Positions 21,652-30,900 of a DNA stretch of 45,660 bases are shown here, piece after piece. This DNA comes from a virus: the IMG/VR virus record IMGVR_UViG_3300035688_000013, positions 1-45,660 of that record. The stretch is one strand, 5' to 3'. Position 1 is the first letter of the stretch; each line of letters begins with the position of its first letter. The notes under the pieces were generated by a model that saw only the letters and a list, made by a program, of their open reading frames with translations, had not been told where the DNA came from and made no database searches. The translations under genes were made by a program, and so were the position numbers.

Positions 21652-22224
21652 ATGCAAATACGCCACGCCATAGCAAAAGTTCTGGTTCCCGGAGTTTACA
21701 GAGAATACCAAATGCTCAGGAAAGGTTCAGCCGTTCCCAGACCGATGATAAGGTTCCTCAAAAACCAAGGGCGAAACTCGTTAACAGGCATTGAAATAGG
21801 CGTTTTCGAAGGAACCAACGCGCTCAACATCATCCACGAATTAGCCATGAAAAAACTTGTTCTCATCGACCCCTACCAAACTTACTCGGAACAAGGCGAA
21901 AGTGTTAGTTCCATTCACGCCAAAAAGCTTGCGTTAACACGACTCTCAAGATTCAGAAACGTAGAGTTCATCAAGAAAACTTCTGATGAAGCAATCAAGA
22001 GCGTGGTTGATCCGTTGGATTTCGTGTATATCGACGGGAACCACGAGTACCAGCATGTTAGGAAGGACATAAGAAACTATTATCCGCAAGTGAAAAAGGG
22101 CGGCGTTATCGGCGGGCATGATTACTTCTTGCCCTCCGTTATGCGTGCAGTGAACGAGTTTGTTCAAATTTTAGGTGTGCCTAACTTTCACGTTTGCTAT
22201 CCAGATTGGTGGATCGTCAAATAG
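21652..22224 (+). CDS. SAM-dependent methyltransferase, 190 aa
   Basis: Methyltransf_24-like Rossmann fold: GIEIGVFEGTNA (SAM-binding motif I), then KLVLIDPY (motif II acid), DFVYIDGNHEYQHV and KKGGVIGGHDY. Such enzymes often methylate sugars, matching the adjacent glycosyltransferase. Starts 30 bases after it. Its 3' end touches the convergent capsid paralog. Confidence 0.85.
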   Translation: MQIRHAIAKVLVPGVYREYQMLRKGSAVPRPMIRFLKNQGRNSLTGIEIGVFEGTNALNIIHELAMKKLVLIDPYQTYSEQGESVSSIHAKKLALTRLSRFRNVEFIKKTSDEAIKSVVDPLDFVYIDGNHEYQHVRKDIRNYYPQVKKGGVIGGHDYFLPSVMRAVNEFVQILGVPNFHVCYPDWWIVK

Positions 22225-22963
22225 TTTGAACACCTTGAATTTCGCAAATAGCCGTAGCCTCGCAGATGGCAGGGGCAAGGCACTCCCAAAGTCTATAGCC
22301 TATATCCTTCATCCAACAAACAGTTAAGTCTGCACCCATAACCAAAACGAAATTCGTTTCGCTTGGCTTAACAGCCAACATATTATCTTGCTTTCCATTA
22401 CGGGCAAACAAACATGGCGAATGACGAATATATTGAATGCCCATAGGTAATTTTAACGGTATATCCGAGCATTTGGTCTCATCATTTACCACAACATCAT
22501 AGGGTGATTGATGCCCGCACTCTTGCACCCGTCTCGTCGCTTCAAGCAAATCCCTTTCAAAATCGCCACAAGACTTAATCATGCTTCGACCTTTGGCAGT
22601 GGCTAATCCTTCTATTCCCAAGCATGGCCAACCTTTATGCTCTCCTGTCAATAACAATGTATCCTCGTCTTTGACGATTTTCAAAGTTGCCTCTTCAATC
22701 TTTGCTGGGGTAACTGGCAAACTGATGTCGGCTGAAATTATGGGCAGGCTTGAAACTTTGCCTTTAAACTTTTCGCGTAGAACATCATTATTTGGGAGTT
22801 GTTTGATAGAAAATAACTTTCGCCCAACAAGATTGTCACACATAATCTTTATCGCTTGGGCTTCAATCTCTTGCAATTCTTTTAGTTCCTTGAGTTTCTC
22901 GCGGTTCCTAGCTTGATACTTTCGCACATAACCACGCTGTTTTTCCTTATCCTTGAACGGCAT
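22217..22963 (-). CDS. Divergent encapsulin-like capsid paralog, 248 aa
   Basis: Opposite in direction to all late genes. Residues about 45-248 parallel the major capsid protein (25089-26021): EDTLLLTGE ... GIEGLATAKGR against EDRLIITGE ... GIQGLATATGR, and FVLVMGADLT ... ATAICEI against FELIMGADIT ... TAICEI. The N-terminal 45 residues are a new basic helix (QRGYVRKYQARNREKLKEL). The layout equals the HK97/encapsulin fold. A BRE/TATA promoter (22994-23013) and AGAGGTTGAAG ribosome site serve this gene alone. Options: minor capsid subunit, dominant-negative inhibitor of a competing virus, or a captured encapsulin. Confidence 0.8.
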   Translation of the reverse strand: MPFKDKEKQRGYVRKYQARNREKLKELKELQEIEAQAIKIMCDNLVGRKLFSIKQLPNNDVLREKFKGKVSSLPIISADISLPVTPAKIEEATLKIVKDEDTLLLTGEHKGWPCLGIEGLATAKGRSMIKSCGDFERDLLEATRRVQECGHQSPYDVVVNDETKCSDIPLKLPMGIQYIRHSPCLFARNGKQDNMLAVKPSETNFVLVMGADLTVCWMKDIGYRLWECLAPAICEATAICEIQGVQTI

Positions 22964-22993
22964 ACTTCAACCTCTACGGTTTAGTGAACCCTT

Positions 22994-23013
22994 GAGCATA
23001 TAACACCTTCGCC
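22994..23013 (-). promoter_or_regulatory. Promoter of the capsid paralog
   Basis: Minus-strand GGCGAAGGTGTTATATGCTC, closely matching CGAAGGTTTTATAAGC at 7660-7675. It is about 35 bp before the ATG at 22963. Confidence 0.6.
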
Positions 23014-23038
23014 AAAACCAATTCAAAGTGACTGAATA

Positions 23039-24085
23039 ATGAAGAAAATCGGTTACGACAACATGAAATTCGATGCACTCCAAATAGTAGAAGATACTCG
23101 GTGTTGCCTAAAAGTCAACGCCGTCATAACAAAAGAAGGCGTCTACCCATACCCAGACGGCAGAGCCTTAAAGTGCAGAATGGAACTCTTGAAAGCCACT
23201 CACACAGCCCGCAACGCAAAAATCACTATCCTCGACCACCCAGACAGCATGGTAATAATGAGCCAAAACCAGATTCACGGCGTAGTCGAAAAACCATTCT
23301 TTGACCGCGACAAAATACGCGCAATCCTCAATTTTGACAAGGCCGTATGCCCCAAAGACTTCGTGGACAGCGTAAGAAACGGCACAGCAAGCAAAGACGT
23401 GAGCATAGGCTTCTACTATCAACCTGACATGACTCCGGGCAAGTGGGGCGACAGCAACTATGATTACGTGATGCGCGACATCGTCATCGACCACGTTGCC
23501 GTAGGCGTGCTGAAGGGCAGATGCAGTTTTCCAGATTGCGGCATAGGCGTGGACAGTATGATGAAACGGATAGCCTTCAAAGAAGACAAGGTTGTGCAAC
23601 GCGGTAACCAGTGGTGTGTCATTCATTGCCACGGAGAGGAAGAAGGCGAAGTAATCAAGTGTTTTCCCACGAAAGGAGAGGCGGAAGCCATGCACAGGGC
23701 GATTGAAGCCCAGAAAGGTGATGAAATTACAGGAGGTAAGAAAAGTTTGAGTGAAACAAAACCAGACGAGTTTAAAGCGTTTGTTACGCAAAGAATGAAA
23801 GATGGTTACACGCAACTGCAAGCTGAAGAATACTGGCACGAATATGTGACGGGAACCAAACCCGCTGAAACGCCGCCACTTCCACCAGCAACCACGCCAC
23901 CCGCCGAATTGCCTAAAGACCCCGCAAAACCGCTAGAAACCCCGCTACCACCGCCATCTGTTCCGACAACGCCCCCGCCAGAATTGACTGCCGAGCAACT
24001 CATTGACCGCAGCAAAGAACTGTTGAATATGCGAGGACAGAAGGTCATTGAAGAGCGCAGGGTAGACCGCAGGCATCCCGTATAG
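23039..24085 (+). CDS. DUF2213-type prohead protease, 348 aa
   Basis: Matures the head by cutting scaffold and capsid precursors. Seen: ITKEGVYPYPDG (opening strand of DUF2213), ITILDHPDS (His), SKDVSIGFYY (Ser) and VIDHVAVGVLKGRC (His), consistent with a His-Ser-His serine protease. After residue 180 comes a small domain with CVIHCHGEEEGEV, then a Pro-rich linker (about 270-310) and a charged end, possibly an internal scaffold. Confidence 0.75.
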   Translation: MKKIGYDNMKFDALQIVEDTRCCLKVNAVITKEGVYPYPDGRALKCRMELLKATHTARNAKITILDHPDSMVIMSQNQIHGVVEKPFFDRDKIRAILNFDKAVCPKDFVDSVRNGTASKDVSIGFYYQPDMTPGKWGDSNYDYVMRDIVIDHVAVGVLKGRCSFPDCGIGVDSMMKRIAFKEDKVVQRGNQWCVIHCHGEEEGEVIKCFPTKGEAEAMHRAIEAQKGDEITGGKKSLSETKPDEFKAFVTQRMKDGYTQLQAEEYWHEYVTGTKPAETPPLPPATTPPAELPKDPAKPLETPLPPPSVPTTPPPELTAEQLIDRSKELLNMRGQKVIEERRVDRRHPV

Positions 24086-24129
24086 TCATTTTTTGACCCC
24101 GCGAAAGCACGGGTGAAACGCTTTTTCCA

Positions 24130-24178
24130 GTGGGCAACAAGCTGGGCAAATCAAGTGGGTTGCTCACGCCCAACGCAG
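24130..24178 (+). promoter_or_regulatory. Hairpin-rich leader before the scaffold gene
   Basis: GTGGGCAAC (24130-24138) pairs with GTTGCTCAC (24159-24167), and CGCC-CAACGCA-GGCG follows. The 139-bp gap between protease and scaffold genes is long for this operon, so the structure may set processing or expression. Confidence 0.45.
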
Positions 24179-24224
24179 GCGTGGCTAAAGAAATCTGCAA
24201 CAAAAAACGAGGAGACTAAAACTT

Positions 24225-24641
24225 ATGAATGATGAAAAATCAAAGACGGAAACGGCTTTAGATTCAACAGTAAAAGTACAATTAGCTTCAATAACGTTGG
24301 ATAATGCTAGATTAACAAAGGAAAACGCAGTACTCGCAGAAGAAAACAAGGGTTTGAAAGCACAGAACGTGCAGTTGGCAAGCGTCATCGAAACCGACTT
24401 GAAAGCCGACTTGAAACTGAAAATCATGGCTAAAGGCGACTATAAAGATGCAGACTTGGAACCATTGAAGGTTGAGCAGCTGCAACAGATAGATGAGACA
24501 TTGAGCAGGGGCAGAGGCGCAGACAGCGTTTCTTACAAGCCGATCAGGGCAGGAAACGACACCAACACAGGGCGAATGACAATCGGCGACTTGTACGGCA
24601 AGACACCCCAGCAAATCCGCGACATGAAAGGTGACTTCTAA
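24225..24641 (+). CDS. Scaffold-like coiled-coil protein, 138 aa
   Basis: ATG after CGAGGAGACTAAAACTT. Residues 15-62 form a coiled coil (LTKENAVLAEENKGLKAQ), the rest is charged and then Arg/Gly/Thr-rich, ending DMKGDF. Position between protease and decoration/capsid genes fits an assembly scaffold. Confidence 0.65.
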   Translation: MNDEKSKTETALDSTVKVQLASITLDNARLTKENAVLAEENKGLKAQNVQLASVIETDLKADLKLKIMAKGDYKDADLEPLKVEQLQQIDETLSRGRGADSVSYKPIRAGNDTNTGRMTIGDLYGKTPQQIRDMKGDF

Positions 24642-25096
24642 TGCCACAGCATCCAGTACAAGCAACAAACGCCATTCTAGTATCAGGAGAACCTATCATC
24701 GAAGAATACGAAGTTGAAGACTGCACCAACATGTACCCCGGCATGTTCGTCATCACAGGAACAGCAGCGCACCAAGTAAAAGTAGCCACGGACAGTTCCG
24801 ATAAGGTCATAGGCATACTTGACGTTATGGCCGACGAAAACCGAGCAGACATGTACACCGACTCACGCACCTATGTTAACAACCAGCAAGTTCGCGTATT
24901 ACGCGGCGACTGCGTAGTCATGGCACGAGTAGACCATGCAGCAGTCATCACCGTAGGCATGAAAGTAGAAGTTTCAGATGCCACAGGCTCCGTAGCACCA
25001 TACGCAACTGCAAACTGTGACGTAGGAATAGCTGAAGAAGCACATGCGGCAGCCGCGTTAGACGGCTGGCTCATCGTTCACCTCCAGAATGTCTAG
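24641..25096 (+). CDS. Capsid decoration-like protein, 151 aa
   Basis: Beta-rich, Gly/Ala/Val-rich small protein (GMFVITGTAAHQVKVATDSS, VIGILDV, VRVLRGDCVVMAR). Resembles DUF2190-type head decoration or cement proteins and lies directly before the capsid gene with a one-base overlap. Assignment rests on composition and position. Confidence 0.65.
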   Translation: MPQHPVQATNAILVSGEPIIEEYEVEDCTNMYPGMFVITGTAAHQVKVATDSSDKVIGILDVMADENRADMYTDSRTYVNNQQVRVLRGDCVVMARVDHAAVITVGMKVEVSDATGSVAPYATANCDVGIAEEAHAAAALDGWLIVHLQNV

Positions 25097-26021
25097 GCGA
25101 TCACACATGAACACGATGAAACGAATCGGACTCGCAACTGGAACCCTCACAGACTACGAAATCAACTACATCGAACAGCAAATAGTCAAAACTGCAAGAC
25201 CAAGACTCATCGGAAGAACCCTCATGCCCACTCGCATGTTGCCAAGCGCAGGCAGCACGCAATACACGTTCTACACTGAGAATGACATGAGCCAAGCACT
25301 CATTAGCATGACAGGCGAAGAGCAAGACATGGACCTAGTAGACCTCACCGAAAGCCACGTTCACGTTCCAATCTTGAGCAAAGACTACATGCTCCACTGG
25401 CGAGACGTAGTGAAAAGACGCGACGCAGGCGAAGACTTGAACACTCAATTCGCGGAAAACGCTGCCATACAAGTAGGAGAAGAAGAAGATCGGCTTATCA
25501 TCACGGGCGAAAACACCGCTGGCACAGTTGCAGCGTGGAACGCTCTGGGCATTCAGGGATTGGCAACCGCGACAGGCAGAAACACGCAGGCAGGCGGAGA
25601 CTGGGATGCTGCCCCCGCGGCAGCGGCAGGCGCACCCTACTACGTTTCACTCGCCAAACAGGCAATCAGAGCCGACGGTCATAACGGGCCTTGGAGATTG
25701 ATTCTCAGAAGTGCATGGTATGCGCAACTTGAAAACTACGTGGCCAACTTTGACAGAAGCCTTCTGGAATTGACAGGTGACATCGTAGGTGGAGTCGAAA
25801 ACATCTTGATAAGCGACAACCTCTACAGCGCCGCAGGATTGATAACTACCGCAGTGCTAATCAGCATCGAACCAGGCAACTTTGAGTTAATCATGGGTGC
25901 AGACATCACCAACTATCTGGCGCAACTGCCCACAATGAACTATCAAGGCAAAGTCTGGGAAGCCGTAGTCCCTGTGATCAAGAGACCAACCGCGATATGC
26001 GAGATTACAGCTTTAACTTAA
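25089..26021 (+). CDS. Major capsid protein, HK97/encapsulin-like, 310 aa
   Basis: Shell subunit. The order of elements (SAGSTQYTFYTEND extended loop, long spine helix around LNTQFAENAAIQVGEEED, GIQGLATATGR, P-domain GPWRLILRSAWY, then FELIMGADITNYL and a final TAICEI strand) matches the encapsulin-like branch of the HK97 fold. The first ATG is at 25089; ATG 25107 or 25116 are in frame and equally good. A reverse-strand paralog lies 2.1 kb upstream. Confidence 0.85.
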   Translation: MSRRSHMNTMKRIGLATGTLTDYEINYIEQQIVKTARPRLIGRTLMPTRMLPSAGSTQYTFYTENDMSQALISMTGEEQDMDLVDLTESHVHVPILSKDYMLHWRDVVKRRDAGEDLNTQFAENAAIQVGEEEDRLIITGENTAGTVAAWNALGIQGLATATGRNTQAGGDWDAAPAAAAGAPYYVSLAKQAIRADGHNGPWRLILRSAWYAQLENYVANFDRSLLELTGDIVGGVENILISDNLYSAAGLITTAVLISIEPGNFELIMGADITNYLAQLPTMNYQGKVWEAVVPVIKRPTAICEITALT

Positions 26022-26090
26022 ACCCTCTTTTTCTTCAAGGGTTCAAATCCCCCTTTTCTTCAGAATAGCCTTAACGGAGGTGGATGAACA

Positions 26091-26393
26091 ACGAAAGTTA
26101 AAATCTTGCCCAACGTTCACAACTTCAACATTGATAGAGTTCAGTACTTGCCAGGAGACATACTGGATATTCCAGAAGGTCTCTACAGCGCTGGGTTCAT
26201 GCTGAAACTGGATGAAGAGCCAAAGCCCGAAGCGAAACCGATTACTGAGCAAATCAAGGAAGCAGTAACAGAGAAACTGCCAACTGCCACTTATTATCCT
26301 CAGACTCCAGATGCGCCGAAAGACGCACCGAAACTTGAGGATACAGTGAAATCTGAAGAGGCAAAGCCAAAGCCGAGGAGAACGCCGCTATAG
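26091..26393 (+). CDS. Hypothetical protein with likely ACG start, 100 aa
   Basis: Ribosome site GGAGGTG (26076-26082) is followed at 8 bases by an in-frame ACG, giving KVKILPNVHNFNIDRVQYLP. The first standard start (TTG 26106) is 23 bases away. N-terminal half is beta-like with a VQYLPGDILDIPEG loop; C-terminal half is Pro/Lys/Glu-rich and disordered. Located after the capsid gene, so likely a head or neck accessory. Confidence 0.65.
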   Translation, partial: TKVKILPNVHNFNIDRVQYLPGDILDIPEGLYSAGFMLKLDEEPKPEAKPITEQIKEAVTEKLPTATYYPQTPDAPKDAPKLEDTVKSEEAKPKPRRTPL

Positions 26394-26404
26394 ACTTTCT
26401 GAAA

Positions 26405-26761
26405 TTGGCTTGCGCGGGCAAACTGGGCGAATGCCACGCTCGCATTCACCGTTTTCATTCTGGATGCCTCAGCTGCAGGTGGCGACGCAAATACTATGGT
26501 GGATGGGTTGAACCGCCGTACTGGATAGACTACACGATGACATGGAACTTCAGAAATCGCATATTTCTATTCAACCCTAAGACTCGCCAGTTGAAGACTG
26601 TTACGACATGGTGGACAGTGAACATTGACCCGCGAGGACACTTTACCAAGTTCAGGTGTGCGGCGATAATGGTTTTTGACAAAATCTTGAAGAAGATTCA
26701 CAGGTTAGAGAAGCCGCTTATAGAATTTTGCATGTTTCTTGGGTGTTACCCAACATTCTAG
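26405..26761 (+). CDS. Hypothetical Cys/Trp-rich protein, 118 aa
   Basis: TTG start at 26405; the frame is open about 45 bases further up without a standard start. Cys and His early on (ACAGKLGECHARIHRFHSGC) may bind metal; aromatic strands follow (WVEPPYWIDYTMTWNFRNR). The basic C-terminal helix ends CMFLGCYPTF. Unknown; the frame fills an otherwise empty interval. Confidence 0.55.
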   Translation: MACAGKLGECHARIHRFHSGCLSCRWRRKYYGGWVEPPYWIDYTMTWNFRNRIFLFNPKTRQLKTVTTWWTVNIDPRGHFTKFRCAAIMVFDKILKKIHRLEKPLIEFCMFLGCYPTF

Positions 26762-26773
26762 GAAGTTTTGAAT

Positions 26774-27349
26774 TTGACGGAGAAAACTGAAGACCAGATT
26801 GAACGGAATAAGCGCCTTATCGGCTTGTATCAGAATAACGTGCGCTCTGAAGGAAGCAAACTATTCAAGGTACTGCCTCAAGGCGCGAATAGTGGCTTAA
26901 ACGCGGATTTGCTGGACGGTCAACATGCTGAAGAGATCGTTGCGAAGGCTGTGAGTTTAAGCGGCAAACGAAAAGGCGGAGGTGGAGGCGGTGGCGTAGG
27001 CGGTGGGGACATGACCCAAGCAGTCTACGATACGGATACGGACAACGTGGTGGAGTCTGCGGATAATGCTGACACGGTTGACGGCGTACACGCGGCTGAC
27101 ATTGACGCGGACACGGTTGACGGCGTGCATGCCGCTGGCTTTTTTGCTGGAACTTGGGTTACTGGAACATGTACGGGCAGCAATCCCATTACCACGCCAC
27201 ATGGGTTAGGTGGAGTTCCTTCTCTTGTCCTATACGCAATTAACGCGCTTCAACCCTATGCGGCGAGTTATAATGCTGACGTAACGAACATCATATTTTA
27301 CCATAACGCGGCAGCGAGCCTAACAATAAAGTGGGCAGCCCGACTTTGA
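26774..27349 (+). CDS. Tail-fibre-like protein with MTEK-type N-terminus, 191 aa
   Basis: Start TTG 26774 (TEKTEDQIERNKRLIGL) is favoured because two other proteins begin the same way. Residues 45-60 (ADLLDGQHAEE) and the tandem DTVDGVHAA units near 95-120 are phage fibre motifs (D-x-x-D-G-x-H-A). A Gly-rich linker (KGGGGGGGVGGG) separates them. The end is a beta-rich tip. Probably a trimeric fibre. Confidence 0.7.
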   Translation: MTEKTEDQIERNKRLIGLYQNNVRSEGSKLFKVLPQGANSGLNADLLDGQHAEEIVAKAVSLSGKRKGGGGGGGVGGGDMTQAVYDTDTDNVVESADNADTVDGVHAADIDADTVDGVHAAGFFAGTWVTGTCTGSNPITTPHGLGGVPSLVLYAINALQPYAASYNADVTNIIFYHNAAASLTIKWAARL

Positions 27350-27404
27350 GTTCCCTTTCTTTTCAGTTTCATAGTCATCAAAAAACGATGGGAAACGATG
27401 TAAA

Positions 27405-27893
27405 ATGAAAACAGTTAAAATAGATAGGAAATTCGTGGCGGCAATAATCGCCATAATTTTGGTAGGCACAGTAGTATGCACACACCTGACTACCTTGTAT
27501 TTTCCGCAGACTGTAACCATAAAAGCCACAGGCCCAGAGGATCCTCTGGAAGCTTGGAGTGAATCTACCATGATAATGTGGCAGTACAACAGCACCCATT
27601 ACGCAAGTCGAAACATGAGTACCTTAATGGTGGAGGTGTTCTTGACGAATGTGACACATGTTGAAGAATTGAGTATCGGCAACATCACCTTGCTCACGAA
27701 CGGTGGCACCCTATTTCTCAAACAATTGGAACACAACGGAAGCCTTACCGTACCGGCAAATGTGCTTATCATGGAACACTATAACAATGCGTATCATCTG
27801 TGGGGCAAATTCTTGGTCAATGACCAAAACATGACGGGACCAATCGGCTATATCGCCGATCCGTTGAATGGCACATACTTGGATGATCCATGA
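27405..27893 (+). CDS. Membrane-anchored sequon-rich protein, 162 aa
   Basis: Residues 10-30 form a signal anchor, then YFPQTVTIKA, then a beta-rich exterior with many N-x-S/T sequons (NST, NMS, NVT, NIT, NGS, NMT, NGT). The anchor plus PQTxTI motif is shared with 31202-31612 on the other side of the glycosidase gene. It would sit outside the membrane and be N-glycosylated by the host. Role unknown. Confidence 0.75.
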   Translation: MKTVKIDRKFVAAIIAIILVGTVVCTHLTTLYFPQTVTIKATGPEDPLEAWSESTMIMWQYNSTHYASRNMSTLMVEVFLTNVTHVEELSIGNITLLTNGGTLFLKQLEHNGSLTVPANVLIMEHYNNAYHLWGKFLVNDQNMTGPIGYIADPLNGTYLDDP

Positions 27894-27905
27894 GAGGAAT
27901 GAAAA

Positions 27906-30900
27906 GTGAAAACAAATAAATTGTCAGCAGTTCTTTTAGTGGTTCTCATATTCGCCACATCGTTATGGATTAATTGGCAAATCACGATAGTCAACGCAAC
28001 CACGATTTTCGAGGATGACTTTGAACTTGGAAATGGGTTGTGGACTGGCGGGACATCCGTTACTGGTTCATCTACCATTGCAGCAAGCAACCTCAAACCC
28101 TACACTAACACAAATTCCTGCAAAGTCACTGTGATTGGCAGTTACCACGCCTATAATTGGTATCAATTGGCTTCTTCAGAAACCACCCTTCACGTCAGAA
28201 CCTACATGCAATACAATACTACGAGTCCGTCTAACGCTTTCGCATTCGCTTGTATTGCGGATCAAGTGGAAGTAGTCTATAATTTTGGAACTACTAAATG
28301 GGGAATCATGTACCGAAATGACGTTTTCGCAGATGTCACTTCATACGAAGCGGGCACGTCAGCGTTTGCCATTAATACTTGGGTCTGGTACGAAGTTGAC
28401 GGCATCAAAAACAACCCGACATCCAGCATCAACCTCACGATAAACGGCGTCGAAAAACTGAGTCTAACTGGACTGAACGTTTCAAGCACGAACTGGGACC
28501 AGATTGGCGCAGGTGTTGATACCTGCAACGATTGGGGTCACACGACAACATGGTATTTTGACACCTGCAAAGTTTCCAACAGCGCACACGTGGGCGCGTA
28601 CGCGGCAGACTCAGATGCGCCAACTTACTCTGACATTTCCAATTCCACAGATGACGCGGGAGCACTAATCACTTTCGCGTGTTACTGGACTGACACGTTG
28701 GACTTATACCAAGGAATCTTCGGCACCAACAATACGGGCATCTGGGTCAATGATACGGCATATCTGTTCAATTCTAACCCGTCATGGTACAACGTCACAA
28801 AAAACTTGAACGAAACCGTAGGCAATGAAGTACAATATGAGTGGTGGGCTTCTGACAGCGCTGGAAACTGGAATAACACGGGAATCCAAACTGTAGTTGT
28901 GGCTACTGCGCCTGCTGATACTACGGCACCGACGGTTTCGCAGGTATCGGCTTCCAGCACCGTCGCCAGTTCAACCTGCACCTTCACAAGTTACTGGACA
29001 GACGATTTTACATTAGACTATGGCATCTTTGGAACCAATAACACGGGACCATGGATTAACATGACTGCCGTATCCTTCAATTCCACAACGCCTTCATGGT
29101 ATTCGGAAACTAAAACCTTAAACGAAACAGAAGACAACATAGTGCAATACTGTATTTGGGCAAATGACACTAGCGGTAACTGGGCAAACACTACCATCCT
29201 CTCCATAACTATCACCAGCAACGCCGTCTTGAACGCTTCCGCGGGAATGTTGAGCGAAACAAGAGCCGTCTACCTATATAGCACAGACACATACACATAC
29301 AATGCCACACTTTTGATGCTGACCCTAGCAAGTTACGGATTCAACGAAGTCTACTTTGACACTTCACCATGTTTCTACACAGGATACTCATTCCATCACT
29401 TCAGCGACTTGATAACGGCAGCAGAAGCATACGGCATACGAGTCGGCGTCCTGTTCCAGTTTTACGGTTTTGACGAAGCGTACACGGCTGCCAGCGAAGT
29501 TGCTTATCCGCAGTATGGGTTCGGCGGGCATGACGACACGTGGAAAATGGCATACGCCAATGGAACAGCAGTCAACTGGTGCAACTTTGCCAGCACAACC
29601 TTCCAAGCCAGAGTCAAACTTGTCATACAAACACTTGTGACAAACTTCACAGGAATAAGCGACATCTGCTTGGACTACGTAAGATACCCAACTCAAGACT
29701 GCGGATTCAGCGCCACCATCCAAGAACAAATAAGTTATGACACCTATAGTCAAGCCGACTTCGCTACTTGGCTTTCCGCACATGGCAAAACGCAGGGAAC
29801 ATGGCCTAACGACTTCGTTCACGGCGCTTCCCGCTGGGACGATTTTGCTGAGTGGCGATCTGACGAAGTAAGTGAGATGGTTCACAATGTGCGGGATTGG
29901 GCTTTGGCGAAAAGGACGAACATAACAATAGGTGCGGCTACATGGAGCATGTATGGTGGCATAACCGCTGATACATGGAAAGATTATATGGGGCAAGACC
30001 CAGCCACATGGATACATGAAGGTTACATCGACACGTTGAACCCTATGATTTACACTTCTGACACAACTACCTTCGCAACAAAACTCGGCAACGAACCTAC
30101 ATACCACACAGGAAACACGAATGGCGCCGTACCCTTGATTCCGTGGATAACCGTAGGTGGACCAGGAGGTGACGTCACAAGTCCTCTGTCAAACTACACA
30201 TGGTCAACTGAAATCAATAAAATCAGGGAGGCAGGCGGCAACGGCTTCATAGTGTGGCGCTACCGAGGACCGGGATGGGGTGACACTTCATTCACAGATA
30301 ATGAGCCATACATGCAGTTGGTTACTTCTGGCACTGTGAAAGGAGCGTTCACAGTTTTCACTTCTACCCAACCTACAGCGAATAATTCAATCATATCATG
30401 GACAACCAGTGTAACCACCACTGGGAAAGTCGAGTATAATACAACTACCCTATTTAGCGACACAGAACATGAAGGAACCTACTGCACCTACATTGATATA
30501 CATTACATACAAGGAACCAACGCAACTGACTCCAATGTGGCAACCACTCATGCCGTAACATTGCCTATTGAACCACCCTTTTACTTCCGAACCATGAGTA
30601 ACGACGCCTACATCAGCCTAAGCAGTAGCATGTTTTATGTATCTTCATCTTCAGGAGTCGTAGTAATCATCACTTATCCACTCAATACCACCTATACGGC
30701 CAGCACCATCCCAGTTGATTTTGATGCCAGTGGCGGAGTGATAGATGACAAATCGTGGAACTGCAAAAACCAAAGTTCGTGGATTTACCCATCAAACCAG
30801 ACCTATACTTCACCCACTTCCATGACAGGAATCACAATAGACGGAACCTACGTGTTCTATGCCTTCGCAACTAACCAAGAAGGCAACAGCACCTCAGAAA

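Noticed and set aside
23168-23839. 223-codon minus-strand frame over the protease gene
   Set aside because: Shadow of the plus-strand DUF2213 gene.
26037-26056. GGGTTCAAATCCC-like tRNA T-arm or attachment core
   Set aside because: Only three base pairs can form, no other tRNA part is present, and it lies far from the integrase between capsid and accessory genes.
29388-30107. 239-codon minus-strand frame in the glycosidase gene
   Set aside because: Shadow; the plus-strand frame continues with recognisable domains on both sides.
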